Source of the DNA: Hyphomonas sp.
GTDB taxonomy: Bacteria > Pseudomonadota > Alphaproteobacteria > Caulobacterales > Hyphomonadaceae
NCBI RefSeq assembly: GCF_017792385.1
Contig: NZ_CP051230.1
Location: 2,852,001-2,916,000 of the forward strand
Direction of reading: 5' to 3'
DNA length: 64,000 bases
Shown: positions 16,973 to 25,606 of the stretch, piece after piece
Layout: each line of letters opens with the position of its first letter
How positions within the stretch are numbered: position 1 is the stretch's first letter
Program-made: the position numbers and the translations under genes
The notes under the pieces: generated by a model
What the model was told of the DNA's origin: nothing
Databases searched by the model: none
Seen by the model: only the letters and a program-made list of their open reading frames with translations

Positions 16973-17743
16973 ATGAGTTCAATACCAAGACTTTATGTTC
17001 GTTCCACGCTCGCCGCATCCGAGCCGGTCCGGCTGGACGCGGATGCCTCGAAATACCTGATGCGGGTGATGCGGCTCGGCGAAGGCGACGCGGTGCGGGT
17101 CTTCAATGGCCGGGACGGCGAATGGCTGTGCCATCTGGATGCGCCGGACGGAAAGATCGCCGTGATTGTGCCGGCTGAACAGATGCGGGCGCAGGCGGAG
17201 GCGGGCGCGCCGGAGCTGATCCTGCTGTTTGCGCCGGTGAAGAAGTCGGAAACGGATTTCATCGTCGAGAAGGCGACCGAACTGGGCGCGCGGGTGATCC
17301 AGCCCGTGCTGACGCAGTTCACCCAGACGCGCACCGTGCGGCGCGACCGGTTCGAGAAGATTGCGCTGGAGGCTGCCGAGCAGACCGAACGGCTGGACCT
17401 GCCGGTCATTGCAGACCTGGCCAGCCTGGACGCGGCGCTGGCGGCCCTGCCGGGCGGGACGGCGGTGATCTTCTGCGATGAGGCGGGCGAGGATGAGTCC
17501 CAGCCCTGGGGCGGGCAGACCGGCCGGGCGGCCGCAGCGCTGGACGTGCTGACGGGGCTGAAAGGCCGCGCGGCGGCGGTGCTGATCGGGCCCGAAGGCG
17601 GCTTCAGCCCGGAGGAGCGGGCTTTCCTGCGCGGGCGGGACGAGACCTATCCGGTCAGTCTGGGGCCGCGGATCCTGCGCGCCGAGACGGCAGCGATATC
17701 AGCGCTGACCCTGTGGCAGGCCGTGTGCGGGGACTGGACCTAG
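16973..17743 (+). CDS. rsmE: 16S rRNA (uracil-1498-N3)-methyltransferase
   Basis: This 256-residue SPOUT methyltransferase modifies U1498 in helix 44 of 16S rRNA. The N-terminal PUA-like RNA-binding domain (RVMRLGEGDAVRVFNG) is followed by the knotted SAM-binding domain with VLIGPEGGFSPEE and LGPRILRAETA, the RsmE knot signatures. The start at 16973 is chosen by alignment of the N-terminus (PRLYVRS). An upstream in-frame start at 16943 adds ten unconserved residues. The stop overlaps the convergent gene's stop by 4 bp. Confidence 0.94.
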   Translation: MSSIPRLYVRSTLAASEPVRLDADASKYLMRVMRLGEGDAVRVFNGRDGEWLCHLDAPDGKIAVIVPAEQMRAQAEAGAPELILLFAPVKKSETDFIVEKATELGARVIQPVLTQFTQTRTVRRDRFEKIALEAAEQTERLDLPVIADLASLDAALAALPGGTAVIFCDEAGEDESQPWGGQTGRAAAALDVLTGLKGRAAAVLIGPEGGFSPEERAFLRGRDETYPVSLGPRILRAETAAISALTLWQAVCGDWT

Positions 17744-18372
17744 AACGGCCAGCGCTTCATCGGCGTCGGCACGGCGCCTTCCCAGCGGCGCTGCCAGTTC
17801 AGCGTGACGCCGATGCGGCGCTCCAGCTTGCCATCCCAGTGCACTTTCAGTCCGACCGCGGCGAGCGTGTCGGCGATTTCCTGTCCGATCTGGAGAAACA
17901 CGGCGTCGGCCGTGTTGTTGGCGGCGCCATAGCTGAGATAGAGCTCTCCGGTCTCGACCGCACTTTCGGTGTCCTGCTGGTGGAAGAAGACGTAGCCCCG
18001 GGCCCGGCGGCCGAGGGTTTCGAAGTCCTCGATCTCGACGCTGATCTCCGCCGCCCCGCACGTGCCGCAGCAGGTGAAGTTCTGGCGCGCGACGATGTCG
18101 GCATCCTCCAGCATGTCGAAGGCCAGTTCCAGCCGGTCGAAATCGGTCAGGATCGGCCAGCCGGTCTGGTCGGCGCGCAGGGATTCGATCTCCTGGATCA
18201 CGGCGGAGCGGACTTCGGACTGGCGGTCGCGTTCGGAAATCCGGGAGTCGAATTCCTCGGTCATGTCGAGCAGGATGTCCTCGATCTCGTCGACCGGTTC
18301 ATAGCCGCCGCGCACATGGATGCGGGCCCAGACTTTCAGGTCGTCGCGTTCTTCTGTTGTAAATCGCGTCAT
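17740..18372 (-). CDS. Uncharacterised protein with CCGTCG motif (resembles DUF6891)
   Basis: This 210-residue soluble protein of unknown function is acidic and helical in its N-terminal half (repeated Glu/Asp, EPVDEIEDILLDMTEEFD). A central conserved-looking block ARQNFTCCGTCGAAEI carries three Cys in a CCxxC arrangement. The remainder (GYVFFHQQDTES, LYLSYGAA, LKVHWDG) is beta-rich. The block resembles the pattern I associate with the DUF6891 family, but I cannot confirm it. The Cys cluster could bind zinc or be redox-active. The gene is divergent from the glutamate-cysteine ligase gene, whose product feeds thiol metabolism, which makes a redox role attractive but unproven. Confidence 0.8.
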   Translation of the reverse strand: MTRFTTEERDDLKVWARIHVRGGYEPVDEIEDILLDMTEEFDSRISERDRQSEVRSAVIQEIESLRADQTGWPILTDFDRLELAFDMLEDADIVARQNFTCCGTCGAAEISVEIEDFETLGRRARGYVFFHQQDTESAVETGELYLSYGAANNTADAVFLQIGQEIADTLAAVGLKVHWDGKLERRIGVTLNWQRRWEGAVPTPMKRWPF

Positions 18373-18478
18373 CGGTCTTGCCTGAGTGAATAAACGAACT
18401 TGTGAGAATAACCCGGTTGGCGCTCAAGAGAAACATCCCTATGTGCACAGGCACGAAGAGATTGAGGGAGCCTCTGTT

Positions 18479-19858
18479 TTGACCACGCCGACGTCGGACA
18501 TCGACGAGACTTCCCGTCGTATCGCCTCCAAATCCGAGCTGATCGAATATTTCGAAGCCGGCAACAAGCCCCGCGACCAGTGGCGCGTGGGCACCGAGCA
18601 TGAAAAGTTCGGGTTCCTGCGCGAGGGGCTGCGGCCGCTGCCCTATGAAGGCGAGGCATCCGTTCTTGCGATACTCGAGGGCCTGCGCGACCGGTTCGAC
18701 TGGCAGCCCATCCTCGAGGCGGGCAAGCTGATCGGCCTGAAAAAGGATGGCGCGAGCGTCTCGCTGGAGCCGGGCGGCCAGTTTGAACTATCGGGCGCGC
18801 CGCTGCGCACCATGCACGAGACCTGCAATGAGGTGGGCAGCCATCTGCGCGAAGTCCGCGAGATTGCCGATCCGCTGGGCGTGGCCTTCATGGGTCTGGG
18901 CGCCAGCCCGGTCTGGAGCATGGCCGAGACCCCGGTCATGCCCAAGGGCCGCTACAAGATCATGATGGACTATATGGACAAGGTCGGGCGGCTGGGCCGT
19001 CAGATGATGTTCCGCACCTGCACCGTGCAGTCGAACCTGGATTTCGAATCCGAGGCCGACATGGTGAAGAAGTTCCGCGTGTCGCTGGCGCTGCAGCCGC
19101 TGGGCACGGCGCTGTTTGCCAATTCGCCCTTCATGGACGGGCGTCCGAACGGCTTCCTGTCCTATCGCTCGCAGATCTGGACCGACACCGATCCCGACCG
19201 GACGGGCATGTTGCCCTTCGTGTTCGAGGACGGGTTCGGCTTTGAGCGCTATGTCGACTATGCGCTGGACGTGCCGATGTATTTCGTGCGGCGTGGCGGA
19301 AAATATCTTGATGCCAGCGGCCTGTCCTTCCGCGACTTCCTGGAGGGCAAATTGCCGATCCTGCCGGGCGAAAAGCCGGCCATGGACGATTTCGCAGACC
19401 ATCTGTCGACGATTTTCCCGGAAGTGCGGCTGAAGCAATTCCTGGAGATGCGCGGCTCTGATGGCGGGCCGTGGAGTCATCTCTGTGCCTTCTCAGCCTT
19501 CTGGACGGGGCTGCTGTATTGCGGCGACAGTCTTGAGGCGGCCTGGGATCTGGTGAAGGACTGGTCGGCGGCCGATCGCGAAGCGATGCGCCAGGGTGTT
19601 CGCACGCTGGGCCTGAAAACGCCGGTGCCTGGTGGCCGCTCAATGCAGGATCTGGCCATCGACGTGCTGGACATTTCCCGCGCCGGTTTGAAACGCCGGG
19701 CAAACCTGTCGGTCGCCGGTGATGACGAGACCGGCTATCTCACCGAACTGGACGAGATTGCCCGGACGGGCCTGACCCCCGCCGAGCGGCTTCTGGAAAA
19801 GTATCATGGGGCCTGGCAGCGCGACCTGAGTCACATTTTTGCCGACCAGGCCTATTAG
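18479..19858 (+). CDS. gshA: Glutamate-cysteine ligase (plant/alphaproteobacterial type)
   Basis: This enzyme catalyses the first step of glutathione synthesis, ATP-dependent joining of glutamate and cysteine. The sequence has the GCS2-type pattern: RVGTEHEKFGF, VSLEPGGQFELSGAPL, HETCNEV, and the C-terminal FADQAY end typical of the alphaproteobacterial/plant class. I choose the TTG at 18479 (459 residues) because a GGGAG ribosome site lies 9 bp upstream and the family N-terminus begins near SKSELIEYFEAG. An ATG at 18386 would add 31 unconserved residues. It is divergent from the CCxxC protein gene, so the promoter lies in 18373-18478. Confidence 0.92.
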   Translation: MTTPTSDIDETSRRIASKSELIEYFEAGNKPRDQWRVGTEHEKFGFLREGLRPLPYEGEASVLAILEGLRDRFDWQPILEAGKLIGLKKDGASVSLEPGGQFELSGAPLRTMHETCNEVGSHLREVREIADPLGVAFMGLGASPVWSMAETPVMPKGRYKIMMDYMDKVGRLGRQMMFRTCTVQSNLDFESEADMVKKFRVSLALQPLGTALFANSPFMDGRPNGFLSYRSQIWTDTDPDRTGMLPFVFEDGFGFERYVDYALDVPMYFVRRGGKYLDASGLSFRDFLEGKLPILPGEKPAMDDFADHLSTIFPEVRLKQFLEMRGSDGGPWSHLCAFSAFWTGLLYCGDSLEAAWDLVKDWSAADREAMRQGVRTLGLKTPVPGGRSMQDLAIDVLDISRAGLKRRANLSVAGDDETGYLTELDEIARTGLTPAERLLEKYHGAWQRDLSHIFADQAY

Positions 19859-19969
19859 GGGCAAAATTCTCCTTGCCACCGCGTTCGGATTTGGCACAAG
19901 CTGCCTTGAGGCAATTGCGTTTGCGTGATCAAAGTACCGGTTCGTAAGAATTTCCGGGGAGTTGAACGC

Positions 19970-21769
19970 GTGACGGATATCACTGCGACGGGTGAAACGG
20001 GCAAGCCTCGTGACACGTCATTTTTCGGCCATCCAAAAGGATTGGCCATCCTGTTCTTTACCGAGATGTGGGAGCGCTTTTCGTATTACGGCATGCGCGG
20101 CCTGCTGGTGCTGTACCTGACCCAGCATTTCCTGTTCTCGGACGAGAAGTCATCGATCATGTACGGCGCCTATACGGCGCTCGTTTACGTCATGACGATC
20201 ATCGGCGGCACGCTGGCCGACCGGTATCTTGGCCAGCGCAAGGCCGTGACCTTCGGGGCGATCCTGCTCTGTCTTGGCCATTTCGGCATGGCCTTCGAAG
20301 GATCCGGGTCCAAGGAATACCTGGTGACCAATGGCGCGGAAATCGAGATTGCGCATGAAGGCCGCGGCGACAATCGCCAGCTGTTTGTCGATGTGGATGG
20401 CGAGACCCGCCGCGTCGTGTTCGAACAGGGCAGCGGAGACCTTCAGATCCTGGAAAGCGCAGATGATGCGAAGGAACCGACAGCGCCGGTCTACCAGCAG
20501 ATCGCCAAGGCCGACTATACGACGCGCATCGAACAGCAGGAGCTTTACACAAACATCCTGTTCCTTTCGCTGGCCTTCATCATTGCCGGGGTCGGTTATC
20601 TCAAGGCCAACATCTCCACGATTGTCGGGGCGATCTACGACTTTGACGATCCGCGCCGGGATTCGGGCTTCAGCCTGTTCTATATGGGCATCAATCTCGG
20701 CTCACTCCTGTCGTCGCTGACCTGCGGCATCATCGGCATTGTCTGGGGCTGGAAATACGGGTTTGGCTTGGCGGGCATCGGCATGTTTGCAGGGCTTGCC
20801 GTGTTCCTGTGGGGACAGAAATTCCTGGAAGGAAAGGCCGAGCCGCCAAATCCGGAAACGCTGAAGAAATCCTTCCTCGGCCCGATCAATGTCGAGATGG
20901 CCTGCTATCTGGCAGGTGCGATCGTGATCGCCGTGGCCATGCTGCTGGTGATGAATGCGGAAGTGATCCCGGACTGGTTCGTGGGCTCGCTCGGCATCGC
21001 CATCTTCATCGGCTTGCTGCTTTATGCCTTCATCCAGCTGAAGGGCACGGAGCGCAACCGGATGTTTGCGGCAATCTATTTCGTGCTGGCGCAGATCCCG
21101 TTCTGGGCGCTGTTCGAACAGGCCGGTTCGTCGCTGACCCTGTTCACAGACCGTCTGGTGGACAAGGAAATGTTTGGCATGAACGTGCCGACGCCGGTCT
21201 TCCAGTTCCTGAATGCGGGTTACATCGTCATCTTCGCGCCGATCTTTGCCTGGATGTGGATTGCCCTGTCCAAGCGGAACATGGAGCCCTCAACCCCGGT
21301 GAAATTTGCCATCGGCGTCTTCCTGGCAGGACTTGGCTTCCTGTCGCTGGTGGGTGGCATTGGCATGTCCGGAGCGGGCATGACCGCCGTCGGCTTCATC
21401 TTCCTGATCTACTGGGTGCACACGATGGGGGAACTCATGGTGTCGCCGGTCGGCCTGTCGGCGGTGACCAAGCTGGCCCCGGCCCGCGTGGTCGGCATGA
21501 CGATGGGCGCCTGGTTCCTGTATTCCGGTCTGTCGAACTATCTGGCAGGCGTGATTGCCCGCACAACCGGCGCAGAAACGATTGGTGGACAGATTACCGA
21601 TGTGGCAGCCGCCAAGGCGACCTATGTCAGCGTCTATTCCAATGTCGGCTATGTGGCGATGGGCATTGGCGTCCTGATGCTGATCATCTCGCCGATCATC
21701 AAACACTGGATGAAGGGCAGCGAGCAATTGCCGGCCGAATCCTCGATGGTTTCCGACGAGATGTTCTGA
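19970..21769 (+). CDS. POT-family proton-dependent oligopeptide transporter
   Basis: This inner-membrane symporter takes up di- and tripeptides with protons (PTR2/POT, major facilitator superfamily). The ExxER proton-coupling motif is present in EMWERFSYYGMR at the start of the first helix, and GYLKANIST and the GSLLSSL helix follow. The GTG at 19970 is preferred over the GTG at 19925, because it has a GGGGAG site 7-8 bp upstream. A hydrophilic insertion of roughly 85-90 residues, probably beta-rich, sits between helix 3 and helix 4 on the periplasmic side. A terminator follows at 21795. Confidence 0.92.
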   Translation: MTDITATGETGKPRDTSFFGHPKGLAILFFTEMWERFSYYGMRGLLVLYLTQHFLFSDEKSSIMYGAYTALVYVMTIIGGTLADRYLGQRKAVTFGAILLCLGHFGMAFEGSGSKEYLVTNGAEIEIAHEGRGDNRQLFVDVDGETRRVVFEQGSGDLQILESADDAKEPTAPVYQQIAKADYTTRIEQQELYTNILFLSLAFIIAGVGYLKANISTIVGAIYDFDDPRRDSGFSLFYMGINLGSLLSSLTCGIIGIVWGWKYGFGLAGIGMFAGLAVFLWGQKFLEGKAEPPNPETLKKSFLGPINVEMACYLAGAIVIAVAMLLVMNAEVIPDWFVGSLGIAIFIGLLLYAFIQLKGTERNRMFAAIYFVLAQIPFWALFEQAGSSLTLFTDRLVDKEMFGMNVPTPVFQFLNAGYIVIFAPIFAWMWIALSKRNMEPSTPVKFAIGVFLAGLGFLSLVGGIGMSGAGMTAVGFIFLIYWVHTMGELMVSPVGLSAVTKLAPARVVGMTMGAWFLYSGLSNYLAGVIARTTGAETIGGQITDVAAAKATYVSVYSNVGYVAMGIGVLMLIISPIIKHWMKGSEQLPAESSMVSDEMF

Positions 21770-21794
21770 CACGATCATCCCTGATCCAATCAGA

Positions 21795-21826
21795 AGGGGC
21801 GGCTCCATGGGAGGCCGCCCCTTTTT
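21795..21826 (+). terminator. Intrinsic terminator after the POT transporter
   Basis: A 9-bp stem AGGGGCGGC / GCCGCCCCT (21795-21803, 21814-21822) is followed by a run of five T. It lies between the POT gene and the convergent rhodanese gene. Confidence 0.88.
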
Positions 21827-21847
21827 CATTTCGGGTGCGTCGGGGGC

Positions 21848-22312
21848 TTACCGGTCAGGCGGCAGGAACTGGTCTGTCGGCAGGCCGCGCTTGATCCAGC
21901 CATCCCCGATCCCGTCCAGCCCGATCATGCCTTCGGCGATCAGATAGATCTCCGCAAAGCCGGCAGAGTCGAGTTTCTCTGCTGCCATGGCCGAGCGATT
22001 GCCTGTGCGGCAGATGACGGCGACGGGATAGTGCAGATCCCCCAACACGGCGCCGCGCGCCTGGGCCAGAAAGTCCACATCCTGAACATTCGCGCCGACG
22101 CTGTCGCGCGGCATGCCGGTCATGGCCCATTCGGACGGAGTGCGCACATCCAGCAGGATCAGTTCGCCGCGCTGCACCAGGGAATGGGCCGCATCGGCCG
22201 ACAGGGTTTTGACATCAGCGGTGGCGGGCAGGGTGAACGCCAAGGCGGCCAGGGCCGTGGCGGCGAAAGCGGTGGCAAAACGGGCCATTGGAATACTCGA
22301 CTTCTGCTTCAT
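21848..22312 (-). CDS. Periplasmic rhodanese-like sulfurtransferase
   Basis: This 154-residue single rhodanese domain has an N-terminal signal peptide (ARFATAFAATALAALAFTLPATA, residues 10-32, cleavage after ATA). The active-site loop is CRTGNRS, with the catalytic Cys followed by a Thr-Gly-Asn-Arg loop as in GlpE-like single-domain proteins. LLDVRTPSEWAMTGMP is the typical CH2-type strand. It presumably transfers sulfane sulfur in the periplasm. It is the last gene of a minus-strand run TPR-tldD-rhodanese, 86 bp after tldD. Confidence 0.9.
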   Translation of the reverse strand: MKQKSSIPMARFATAFAATALAALAFTLPATADVKTLSADAAHSLVQRGELILLDVRTPSEWAMTGMPRDSVGANVQDVDFLAQARGAVLGDLHYPVAVICRTGNRSAMAAEKLDSAGFAEIYLIAEGMIGLDGIGDGWIKRGLPTDQFLPPDR

Positions 22313-22398
22313 CGCATCGGGCCGGAGCCCGATTGTGGCGACAAAGTGTCAAAGCGAGCGAGTCACTGCAAGGGCGGTTAACCACGATGACAACAAAT

Positions 22399-23802
22399 TT
22401 AGCCGGCACCGCCCACGGTCAGGGCACCCACTTTCAGGGTGGGTTGTCCGACGCCGACAGGCACGGACTGGCCAGCCTTGCCGCACACGCCGACGCCGTC
22501 ATCCATGGCGAAGTCATTGCCGATCATGGTCACATCCTGCAGCACGGTGGGGCCATGCCCGATCAGGGTGGCATTCTTGACCGGCGCGACGACCTTCCCG
22601 TTTTCAACCAGATAGGCCTCTGTGCACTGGAACACGAAATTGCCGGACGTGATGTCGACCTGGCCGCCGCCGAAATCGACTGCCCACAGGCCACGCTTGA
22701 TGGACCCGACGATTTCGTCAGGATCCTTGTCGCCGCCGAGCATCACCGTATTGGTCATGCGCGGCATGGTGGCGGATTCATAGCTCTCGCGGCGGCCATT
22801 GCCGGTCGGGGCCTGACCCATCAGGCGGGCATTCATCCGGTCCTGCATGTAGCCTTTCAGGATGCCGTCCTCGATCAGGACCGTGCGCTGGGTGGGTGTG
22901 CCTTCATCATCGAAGGAGAGGGAGCCGCGGCGGCGTTCGATGCTGCCATCATCAATGACCGTGACGCCCTTTGCGGCGACCTGGTCGCCGATGCGGCCGG
23001 AATAGACGCTGGTGCCCTTGCGGTTGAAGTCACCTTCAAGGCCATGCCCCACGGCTTCGTGAAGAAGCACGGCCGGCCAGCCCGGCCCGAGCACGACTTC
23101 CATCTGGCCTGCCGGGGTCGGGATGGACTGGAGATTGACGGAGGCCTTCTTGATCGCGCGCCTGACCATGGCCTGCCAGCGGTCCGGCTGGATCCAGTCT
23201 TCATAAGCGGCGCGGCCACCGGCCCCGGCGCCGGCCGATTCGCGCCGGCCATTCTCTTCCAGCGTGACCGACACGTTCAGGCGCACCAGAGGACGGATTT
23301 CAGAAAAGACCGCGCCATCGGGGCGGACAATGTCGATTTCCTTGTGACTGCCGGCCAGCGAGACGGATACCTGCACCACACGCGGATCACAGGCGCGTGC
23401 CCAAGCGTCGATTTCGGCCAGAAGGCCCGTTTTCATCGTGAAGTCCGGCGCGGAGGTCGGATCGATGGGATCGTAGAGGCGGCGATTTGTCGGCGTCGGG
23501 CCGGTGGCGAGGTGACCGGAATAGCCACGCTTGGCCTGGGCGGCGGTTTCTGCGGCGCGCCCGATGGCATCCAGCGACAGTTCGGACGCGTAGCCCGATC
23601 CCGTGGTCTCACCGGCCACGACCCGCAGGCCGAAGCCCTGATCGGTGTCGAAGGCTGCCGATTTCAGCCGGCCATCATCGAAGACGAAGCTTTCGGAGCG
23701 CGACCGCTCGACGAACAGGTCGCCATCATCGGCGCCTTTCGCGGCATTGGCGAGGATTTCGGAGGTCTTGGCGAGATCGAAGGGCAGGGAAGTCTGGGTC
23801 AT
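22399..23802 (-). CDS. tldD: TldD metalloprotease
   Basis: TldD, with its partner TldE/PmbA, forms a heterodimeric cytoplasmic metalloprotease that degrades unfolded peptides and matures some RiPPs. The 467-residue protein has the zinc motif LLHEAVGHGLEGD (HExxxH) and typical C-terminal GNFVFQCTEAYLVENGK. The ATG at 23802 is preceded by AGGAA, and the upstream in-frame frame to 23853 is not conserved. The partner gene tldE is not in this window. Confidence 0.95.
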   Translation of the reverse strand: MTQTSLPFDLAKTSEILANAAKGADDGDLFVERSRSESFVFDDGRLKSAAFDTDQGFGLRVVAGETTGSGYASELSLDAIGRAAETAAQAKRGYSGHLATGPTPTNRRLYDPIDPTSAPDFTMKTGLLAEIDAWARACDPRVVQVSVSLAGSHKEIDIVRPDGAVFSEIRPLVRLNVSVTLEENGRRESAGAGAGGRAAYEDWIQPDRWQAMVRRAIKKASVNLQSIPTPAGQMEVVLGPGWPAVLLHEAVGHGLEGDFNRKGTSVYSGRIGDQVAAKGVTVIDDGSIERRRGSLSFDDEGTPTQRTVLIEDGILKGYMQDRMNARLMGQAPTGNGRRESYESATMPRMTNTVMLGGDKDPDEIVGSIKRGLWAVDFGGGQVDITSGNFVFQCTEAYLVENGKVVAPVKNATLIGHGPTVLQDVTMIGNDFAMDDGVGVCGKAGQSVPVGVGQPTLKVGALTVGGAG

Positions 23803-23868
23803 GATTCCTAGATGCGTGACGCCCTCGCCGGCTGCAAGGGCGCGCCCGCACAAATCGCTCCGGATGGT

Positions 23869-24423
23869 CTAGTTCGTGGTGACCTCGAAGCGCGACAGCT
23901 GCCATTCGGCCAGGTCCCAGTCGGGTTTCAGCTCCAGCGCCTTGCGAAAGTCGTAATAGGCGCCTTCGACATCGCCGAGCTTTTCCTTCGCGATGGCGCG
24001 GTTGTAATAGGCGGCGTGCAGGTCGCTGGAGTCCAGCGATATGGCCTGGTCGAGCGATGCCATGGCGCTGGGATAGTCTTTCAGGAAGATGTAGGCCGCG
24101 CCTTCATTGAGCCAGGTCTCTCCGGTTTCCGGACGGATGCGCTTGGCCTTTTCATAGTCGGACAGGGCAGCATCATAGTCGCCTGCGCGCATCCGCAGCA
24201 CGCCGCGATTCGTGTAGGTGGCAGCGCGGTTGCCGGCATTCATGGCTTCCAGTTCGATGGCGCGGGTGCAGGTTTCGGCGCCCTGGCGCGGCGAGACGGT
24301 CTCGAATCGGGCGGCTTCGTAGCAGTCCTTGGCGATTCCGCCCCCGAGGACCATGACCTGCGCTTCCGCCGTGCCCAGGGTGAGGCCCAGCAGCAGGGAC
24401 GCCATACATATCGTGTTCTTCAT
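23869..24423 (-). CDS. Exported tetratricopeptide-repeat protein
   Basis: From the ATG at 24423 the protein has 184 residues with a signal peptide (MKNTICMASLLLGLTLG..AEA). Three TPR-like helical pairs follow (AATYTNRGVLRMRAGDYDAAL, TGETWLNEGAAYIFLKDYPSAM and AAYYNRAIAKEKLGDVEGAY begin at about residues 65, 99 and 133). It is probably periplasmic and serves as a protein-protein scaffold. No partner can be named. It lies 66 bp upstream of tldD on the same strand and divergent from the coxB gene. Confidence 0.85.
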   Translation of the reverse strand: MKNTICMASLLLGLTLGTAEAQVMVLGGGIAKDCYEAARFETVSPRQGAETCTRAIELEAMNAGNRAATYTNRGVLRMRAGDYDAALSDYEKAKRIRPETGETWLNEGAAYIFLKDYPSAMASLDQAISLDSSDLHAAYYNRAIAKEKLGDVEGAYYDFRKALELKPDWDLAEWQLSRFEVTTN

Positions 24424-24587
24424 GGGATTCGGCCTTTCGGATTCCTCTGCAATTGCACTCAGACATACCATGGAAGCGGCATGGCACCGACAACCTGCGA
24501 CAATATTGAGCGCGGAAAGTGGTAGGTTGCGGCTAGTACGTATTGTAGATACAGGGACACAGATTCCAATGAGACGAGGATAACTTC

Positions 24588-25586
24588 GTGCGACACCTTC
24601 TTGCCGCCATGTGCGCCGCCGTTATGGCCGGACCGGCGCTGGCCTTTGAACCGACCGATGGTGCGCTGGGCTTCCAGCCGGCTGCTACGCGCATTGCCGA
24701 GCGCATTCATGTCTTCCATGATTTCGTGCTGGTCATCATCACCCTGATCACGCTTCTGGTGCTGGGCCTGCTGCTGTGGATCATCGTGCGCCACAATCGC
24801 AAGGCCAATCCGGTGCCGAAGAAGTTCAGCCACAACACGCTGATCGAGGTCATCTGGACCGTCGTGCCCGCGCTGATCCTGGTGGCGATTGCCAGCCAGT
24901 CCTTCCCGAATTTGTACTATCAGGACGTTGTGCCGAATCTGCAGCAGATCACCGAGAAATCGGACAAGCTGGTCGCGGACGGCAAGACGGCCCAGCATGA
25001 GCGCTTCGCGAAAGACTATTTTCCGGACGCTGCCGAGAAGGGCTTCGTGAACGTCAAGGCACAGGGCAACCAGTGGAACTGGACCTACACCTATCCGGAC
25101 CTCGTGGATGATGCGGGCTATGCGCTGGAATTCGTGTCCAATCCGGTCCATGTTGGCGTGTCGACCGATGCGGAAAACTATGCCGGCGCCACGGGCCGTT
25201 CGGACTATGCCGCCAAGCCGCGCAATCTGGCCGTCGACTATCCGATGGTGATCCCCGAAGACCGCTACATCCGCTATTACACGGCCGCCGCCGACGTGAT
25301 CCATTCCTGGACCGTGCCGGCCTTTGGCGTGAAGACGGATGCGGTGCCGGGCCGCCTGAACGAGGGCTGGTTCCTGGTGGAGGAGCCGGGCATCTATTAC
25401 GGCCAGTGTTCCGAACTGTGTGGTGTGAACCACGCTTTCATGCCGATCGAGGTGCGCGTGGTCAGCGAAGAACAGTACCAGACCTGGGGCGAACTTATGC
25501 TCGCCGGGGACTATGAAGCTGCCTATGCCGCCGTCGACGTGTTTGCATCCAATGAGCAGGCGACCCAGTTCGCCGCCAAGCAATAA
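24588..25586 (+). CDS. coxB: Cytochrome c oxidase subunit II (aa3 type)
   Basis: Subunit II receives electrons from cytochrome c through the binuclear CuA centre and passes them to heme a. The product is 332 residues, starting at a GTG with a GAGGATAA site. It has a signal peptide (LLAAMCAAVMAGPALA), two membrane helices, and then the CuA cupredoxin domain with QWNWTY, HSWTVPAFGVK and YGQCSELCGVNHAFMP, giving all CuA ligands (His, Cys-x3-Cys, His, Met). An extra hydrophilic stretch of about 35 residues (QQITEKSDKLVADG and following) precedes QWNWTY. First gene of the cox locus. Confidence 0.97.
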   Translation: MRHLLAAMCAAVMAGPALAFEPTDGALGFQPAATRIAERIHVFHDFVLVIITLITLLVLGLLLWIIVRHNRKANPVPKKFSHNTLIEVIWTVVPALILVAIASQSFPNLYYQDVVPNLQQITEKSDKLVADGKTAQHERFAKDYFPDAAEKGFVNVKAQGNQWNWTYTYPDLVDDAGYALEFVSNPVHVGVSTDAENYAGATGRSDYAAKPRNLAVDYPMVIPEDRYIRYYTAAADVIHSWTVPAFGVKTDAVPGRLNEGWFLVEEPGIYYGQCSELCGVNHAFMPIEVRVVSEEQYQTWGELMLAGDYEAAYAAVDVFASNEQATQFAAKQ

Positions 25587-25606
25587 TCAAGAGAGAGTGA
25601 ATCGCC

